This document shows, one piece after another, positions 15,848 through 18,908 of a stretch of DNA of 18,908 bases (position 1 is its first letter; every line of letters starts with the position of its first letter). A program made the position numbers and the translations under genes. The stretch spans positions 1 through 18,908 of the forward strand of contig CAMCFM010000018.1 of assembly GCA_945874095.1 (NCBI GenBank), given 5' to 3'. The DNA comes from Candidatus Kuenenia stuttgartensis (GTDB lineage Bacteria > Planctomycetota > Planctomycetia > Isosphaerales > Isosphaeraceae). A model generated the notes under the pieces. It was not told the DNA's origin and ran no database searches. It saw nothing but the letters and a program-made list of their open reading frames with translations.

Positions 15848-16273
15848 ATGACTCTGAAGATTTTGAAGTCGAAACTGCACCAGGCGACCGTCACCGCAGG
15901 CCATCTGACGTACCATGGGAGCCTTACGCTCGACCCGGAATTGATGGAGGCCGTCGGCCTTCTGCCCTACGAAGCCATTCTCGTGAGTAATCTCGCAACT
16001 GGACTTCGAGGGGAGACTTACGTCATACCCGGCCAGCGCGGACAAAGAGCTGTAGAGCTGAACGGAGCCATGGCCCGACTGGGTACTACGGGCGACCGGA
16101 TCATCATCATGGCCTTCGCCCTGCTGGATCCGAGCGAAGTGCCTGAGCACAGGCCCCGCGTGGCCATTCTGGACCGCTCCAACGAGATTGTCGAAATGCC
16201 TGATTATCCGCCAGTGGGGCCAGTCACATCGGCTGCGGACTCCCACACATCACAAATCAAGCCACGTCCTTAA
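15848..16273 (+). CDS. panD: Aspartate 1-decarboxylase precursor
   Basis: PanD converts aspartate to beta-alanine for PanC. It is a pyruvoyl enzyme that cleaves itself. The processing site Gly24-Ser25 in LTYHGSLTLD is at the canonical position, so Ser25 becomes the pyruvoyl group. Lys9, Arg54 and Tyr58, conserved in the E. coli enzyme, are all in the same numbered positions. The 141-residue length is slightly longer than the usual 115-130 because of a polar C-terminal tail of about 25 residues. GAGGAAGAG lies upstream of the ATG. The gene is tightly placed between panC and lgt and probably shares their transcript. No PanM/PanZ-type maturation factor is encoded nearby. Confidence 0.96.
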   Translation: MTLKILKSKLHQATVTAGHLTYHGSLTLDPELMEAVGLLPYEAILVSNLATGLRGETYVIPGQRGQRAVELNGAMARLGTTGDRIIIMAFALLDPSEVPEHRPRVAILDRSNEIVEMPDYPPVGPVTSAADSHTSQIKPRP

Positions 16274-16297
16274 CCCCAAAAAAAGCTGAGATCAACC

Positions 16298-17137
16298 ATG
16301 CAGCCGATCCTCTTTGAACTGCCCGGTGGATTCAAAATCTTCGGCTACGGACTGATGCTATTCTTTGCCTACATCGCCAGCATCAACATGACGGCATGGA
16401 GGGCTCGCAAAGGTCACTTGAACCCTCAGTTCGCCTTCGACCTCTCCACCTGGCTGTTTATCGGCGGGCTGGTCGGTGCCCGGGCCTTCTTTGTGATCCA
16501 ATACCGCGACAGATTCGATAACTTCCTTGATATCTTCAAGATATGGCAAGGCGGGATCGTTTTCTACGGCAGTCTGATTGGAGGAACGCTGGCCCTTCTG
16601 CTTTTCTGGTATGTCAAGCGGTTCCCGTTTCTACCCATGGCGGATGCCATTGCGCCCGCTCTCTGTATTGGACTGGCCATTGGTCGATTTGGCTGCTTTC
16701 TCAACGGCTGCTGTTATGGAGACCGCTGCGACCTGCCCTGGGGCGTGAGCTTCCCGAACGTCTCCGCACCGTTCAAAGATCAAGTGGCCAAAGGACTTAT
16801 CCCGCCCACAGCGACCCATTCCCTGCCCCTGCACCCCACCCAGCTTTATTCGACCATCGACGGATTGGTTCTGATGTGTGTGGTTCTGGCATTCTGGCCG
16901 CATCGCAAGGCTGATGGTCACGCCATGGCACTTTATTTCATGCTTTACGCGATCACCCGATTCATGGTCGAACAGCTCCGAAATGATGAATCTGCACAGA
17001 TTTATGGAATGACCATCTCGCAGATCATCAGCATCGGTGTCTTCACCTTTGGGGTCTGTCTATGGTTTATCTCGTTGAAATTTGGGCGGCCACGATACGC
17101 TGATACGCATCCACCGTTTGAGTACTCCGTGGAGTGA
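16298..17137 (+). CDS. lgt: Prolipoprotein diacylglyceryl transferase
   Basis: Lgt transfers diacylglycerol from phosphatidylglycerol to the lipobox cysteine of prolipoproteins in the inner membrane. The 279-residue protein has several hydrophobic helices (for example FGYGLMLFFAYIASI near the start). The family core is at GRFGCFLNGCCYGDRCD, with Arg130 and Asn136 in the positions of the conserved Arg and Asn. FYGSLIGG and LHPTQLYST follow the family pattern. The core uses the Cys-rich variant rather than the GRIGNFING form of E. coli. As I recall, a GCFLxGCCYG form occurs in several phyla. It starts 24 bases after panD. The predicted lipoprotein at 6195 is a candidate client. Confidence 0.94.
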   Translation: MQPILFELPGGFKIFGYGLMLFFAYIASINMTAWRARKGHLNPQFAFDLSTWLFIGGLVGARAFFVIQYRDRFDNFLDIFKIWQGGIVFYGSLIGGTLALLLFWYVKRFPFLPMADAIAPALCIGLAIGRFGCFLNGCCYGDRCDLPWGVSFPNVSAPFKDQVAKGLIPPTATHSLPLHPTQLYSTIDGLVLMCVVLAFWPHRKADGHAMALYFMLYAITRFMVEQLRNDESAQIYGMTISQIISIGVFTFGVCLWFISLKFGRPRYADTHPPFEYSVE

Positions 17138-17264
17138 AAACGGGTTCAGGTCTCCCTGACTGCTTCAATGGCTTAGAATTGATCGGGACAATTGGTTCGG
17201 TTTCTGGTAAATTTTTAACATTCCATCCGTTTTCCTCCCGACCCAGCCAGGATCATTCAAAATC

Positions 17265-18380
17265 ATGCCTCAAGCCAAACAAGGCCCAGTTCGTGTCGCC
17301 ATTATCGGAGCCGGTCAGGTCAGCGATTTTCACCACGTGCCAGGCCTGAAACTCGACCCTCGCGCCGAAATTGCCGCCATTTGCGACCCCAACGCCGAAC
17401 TCCTTGCCCAACGAGCCGCCCAATGGGGCATCGCCAAAACCACGACGGACTACAAAACCATCGTCGAAGACCCGAACATCGACGCCGTCGTGATCGCCAC
17501 GCCGAACTTCACGCACCAGGAAATTTCAAACGCCGCAGCGCGTGCCGGCAAGCACGTGATGTGCGAAAAGCCGCTCGCCCTGAACGCTGGCGAAGTGCGC
17601 GACATGTATGAAACCGCCAGGGCGGCGGATGTTGTTCACATGACAGCATTTACATATCGCTTTGCACCTTCCATGCGTTACATGCGTCATCTGGTCAAAA
17701 GCGGAGCTTTGGGCACGCCTCGCCACTTCCGCTCCCAGCGATTTCTCGACCTTCCAGAAACCAGTTGGGGATGGCGTCAGTATAAGGACAAAGCCGGTGC
17801 CGGCGACCTGTTCGACATGACCATCCACCGCATCGACTTCGCCATGGATCTGCTCGGCCCAATCAAAAGCATCTCAGGCGCACTCGCCACATTCGCCGAG
17901 CGAACGTCCACGCCCGATGGAGGCACTTGCCCACCCTCGAACATCGACGACTGGTCGGCCCTGATCGGTCAGTTTGAGAGCGGCTGTACAGGTGTTTGGG
18001 AAGGCACAGTTCTAGCCAAGGGTCACTACAAGGACGGCACCCACCACGAATGGGCGGAAGTCAATGGCTCCGAAGGATCGGCTGTTTATCGCATGCACGA
18101 CCCGAACCATATCCTCCTGGGCAGCCACAAGCACGACCTTCAGCCGGTTTCCGTACCCGCCGAATTCATGAAGCCAGCCGGCAGCCCTCGCGACATTCAC
18201 GCTGGCCTCCCATCAACTGTTTTCCGATACGACCTCGTTTTCGAATTTGTGAGCGCCATCGTCGAAGGCCGTCAAGCCATTCCAAGCTATCTGGAAGGCT
18301 GGAGAGCGCAGATGGTGGCCGATGCCACAATTCAAAGCTTCGACCAGCGCCGCTGGGTCGACCTGGCGATTGCCGACTGA
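17265..18380 (+). CDS. Gfo/Idh/MocA family oxidoreductase
   Basis: This is a 371-residue NAD(P)-dependent oxidoreductase, probably acting on a sugar, sugar acid or inositol-like substrate. The N-terminal Rossmann domain has IIGAGQVSDFHH and DAVVIATPNFTH, then the catalytic Lys102 in CEKPLAL. The C-terminal substrate domain has GDLFDMTIHRIDF, with Asp184 and His188 in the positions used for catalysis in the family. The substrate cannot be read from the sequence. No signal peptide is visible, so it should be cytoplasmic. Many paralogues occur in planctomycetes. The gene is separated from lgt by 127 bases and ends at its own terminator. Its codons favour C in the third position (gcc, gac, atc, acc) more than mutL or aroDE, which may reflect higher expression. 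Confidence 0.92.
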   Translation: MPQAKQGPVRVAIIGAGQVSDFHHVPGLKLDPRAEIAAICDPNAELLAQRAAQWGIAKTTTDYKTIVEDPNIDAVVIATPNFTHQEISNAAARAGKHVMCEKPLALNAGEVRDMYETARAADVVHMTAFTYRFAPSMRYMRHLVKSGALGTPRHFRSQRFLDLPETSWGWRQYKDKAGAGDLFDMTIHRIDFAMDLLGPIKSISGALATFAERTSTPDGGTCPPSNIDDWSALIGQFESGCTGVWEGTVLAKGHYKDGTHHEWAEVNGSEGSAVYRMHDPNHILLGSHKHDLQPVSVPAEFMKPAGSPRDIHAGLPSTVFRYDLVFEFVSAIVEGRQAIPSYLEGWRAQMVADATIQSFDQRRWVDLAIAD

Positions 18381-18410
18381 TACACCAGCACAGTTTACAT
18401 AAAATCAAAG

Positions 18411-18455
18411 AGCCTTGTGACGACCGGTAAATGGTCATCACAAGGCTGCTTTTTT
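18411..18455 (+). terminator. Intrinsic terminator of the oxidoreductase gene
   Basis: AGCCTTGTGACGACC (18411-18425) pairs with GGTCATCACAAGGCT (18433-18447) with one mismatch, giving a 15-base stem and a 7-base loop. Six T residues follow at 18450-18455. It lies 30 bases after the stop codon at 18380. It sits between two converging genes and may also reduce read-through from the minus strand, although the T-rich tract on that side is weak. Confidence 0.9.
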
Positions 18456-18481
18456 ATCGATCTTGCTTTATTCAAAGGAGC

Positions 18482-18907
18482 TTAGACCGCTGCCGATTCC
18501 GCGATCAGCTCAATTCCCTTGTAGTCGGTCTTGCCACTGCCCAGAATCGGGATGGTTTCAACTTCGATAAAGCTCCGGCTGTCAGGGATCCAAAGTTTTG
18601 GCATCGACGACTGATTGAGCTTGTCCACCACTTCTCTGGGCGACATCGGGATCGGCACATGCACGACCACCACACGTTCACCACGCGTTTTATCAGGCAA
18701 TTTGACCACGGCCACGCTGTTGGGCGGGAGTTCGCAGATCGATCTGATAGCGTCTTCCACGCCCTTCATAGGCACCATTTCGCCACCAATTTTAGCGAAT
18801 CTGGCCAACCGGTCAGTGATGAAAATGAACCCATCTTCGTCGATCCGACCAATATCACCTGTGATATACCAGCCATCGACAATCGCTTCAGAGGTCGCCT
18901 TTTCGTT
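18482..18907 (-). CDS. Aas-like AMP-forming acyl ligase, C-terminal part (partial)
   Basis: The frame is open to the window edge, so the N-terminal part lies beyond it and about 141 residues are seen. The visible part starts with GWYITGDIGRIDEDGFIFI, the A7-A8 core of adenylate-forming enzymes. TDRLARFAKIGGEMVPM follows, then the small C-terminal domain with GERVVVVHV and LGSGKTDYKGI, whose Lys is the adenylation lysine. RFAKIGGEMVP and LWIPDSRSFIEVETIPILG closely resemble acyl-ACP synthetase/2-acyl-glycerophosphoethanolamine acyltransferase (Aas). The protein therefore probably activates fatty acids for phospholipid repair. Whether a PlsC acyltransferase or transporter domain is fused upstream cannot be seen. 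Confidence 0.9.
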   Translation of the reverse strand, partial: NEKATSEAIVDGWYITGDIGRIDEDGFIFITDRLARFAKIGGEMVPMKGVEDAIRSICELPPNSVAVVKLPDKTRGERVVVVHVPIPMSPREVVDKLNQSSMPKLWIPDSRSFIEVETIPILGSGKTDYKGIELIAESAAV

Positions 18908-18908
18908 G

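Noticed and set aside
17150..17163. TCAGG-TCTC-CCTGA hairpin after lgt
   Set aside because: The stem is only five pairs and no T-run follows, so neither a terminator nor a regulatory site can be claimed.

Overview
The window reads as a stretch of ordinary bacterial chromosome from what is most likely a member of the Planctomycetota. This is an inference from gene content: an AroD-AroE fusion, a Gfo/Idh/MocA oxidoreductase, a Cys-rich variant of Lgt, an Aas-like ligase, moderate GC and many genes without a clear Shine-Dalgarno site. I saw no rRNA, tRNA, CRISPR array, insertion sequence or prophage gene. Nearly all of the window is coding, and the longest gene-free stretch is the 283 bases between metH and the receiver gene.

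Left part (1-6863, all +). The window opens inside the end of an NtrC-type sigma-54 activator. It continues with mutL (mismatch repair, intact endonuclease motif), a fused aroDE gene and aroK, which together give shikimate-pathway steps 3, 4 and 5. A type IV prepilin peptidase follows, then two poorly characterised envelope genes: a small two-helix membrane protein resembling LapA/DUF1049, and a coiled-coil lipoprotein.

Middle part (6921-12740). hisH and hisA (+) make up part of the histidine pathway. They are separated by a 110-base spacer packed with palindromes. A strong hairpin terminator then separates hisA from two minus-strand genes: a small secreted protein of unknown function, and metH, a complete four-module B12-dependent methionine synthase. 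The metH leader carries a good sigma-70-like promoter and a sequence that can fold in two mutually exclusive ways.

Right part (13024-18908). Transcription turns back to +: a stand-alone receiver protein, an amidase-signature enzyme starting at TTG, then panC, panD and lgt closely spaced (pantothenate synthesis plus lipoprotein lipidation), and a Gfo/Idh/MocA oxidoreductase ending at a hairpin terminator. The window closes on the C-terminal part of a minus-strand AMP-forming acyl ligase of the Aas type.

No new multi-gene defence, mobile or secretion system is visible. The observations most worth following are regulatory (the metH leader and the hisH-hisA spacer), plus the uncharacterised membrane protein/lipoprotein pair and the secreted protein downstream of metH.
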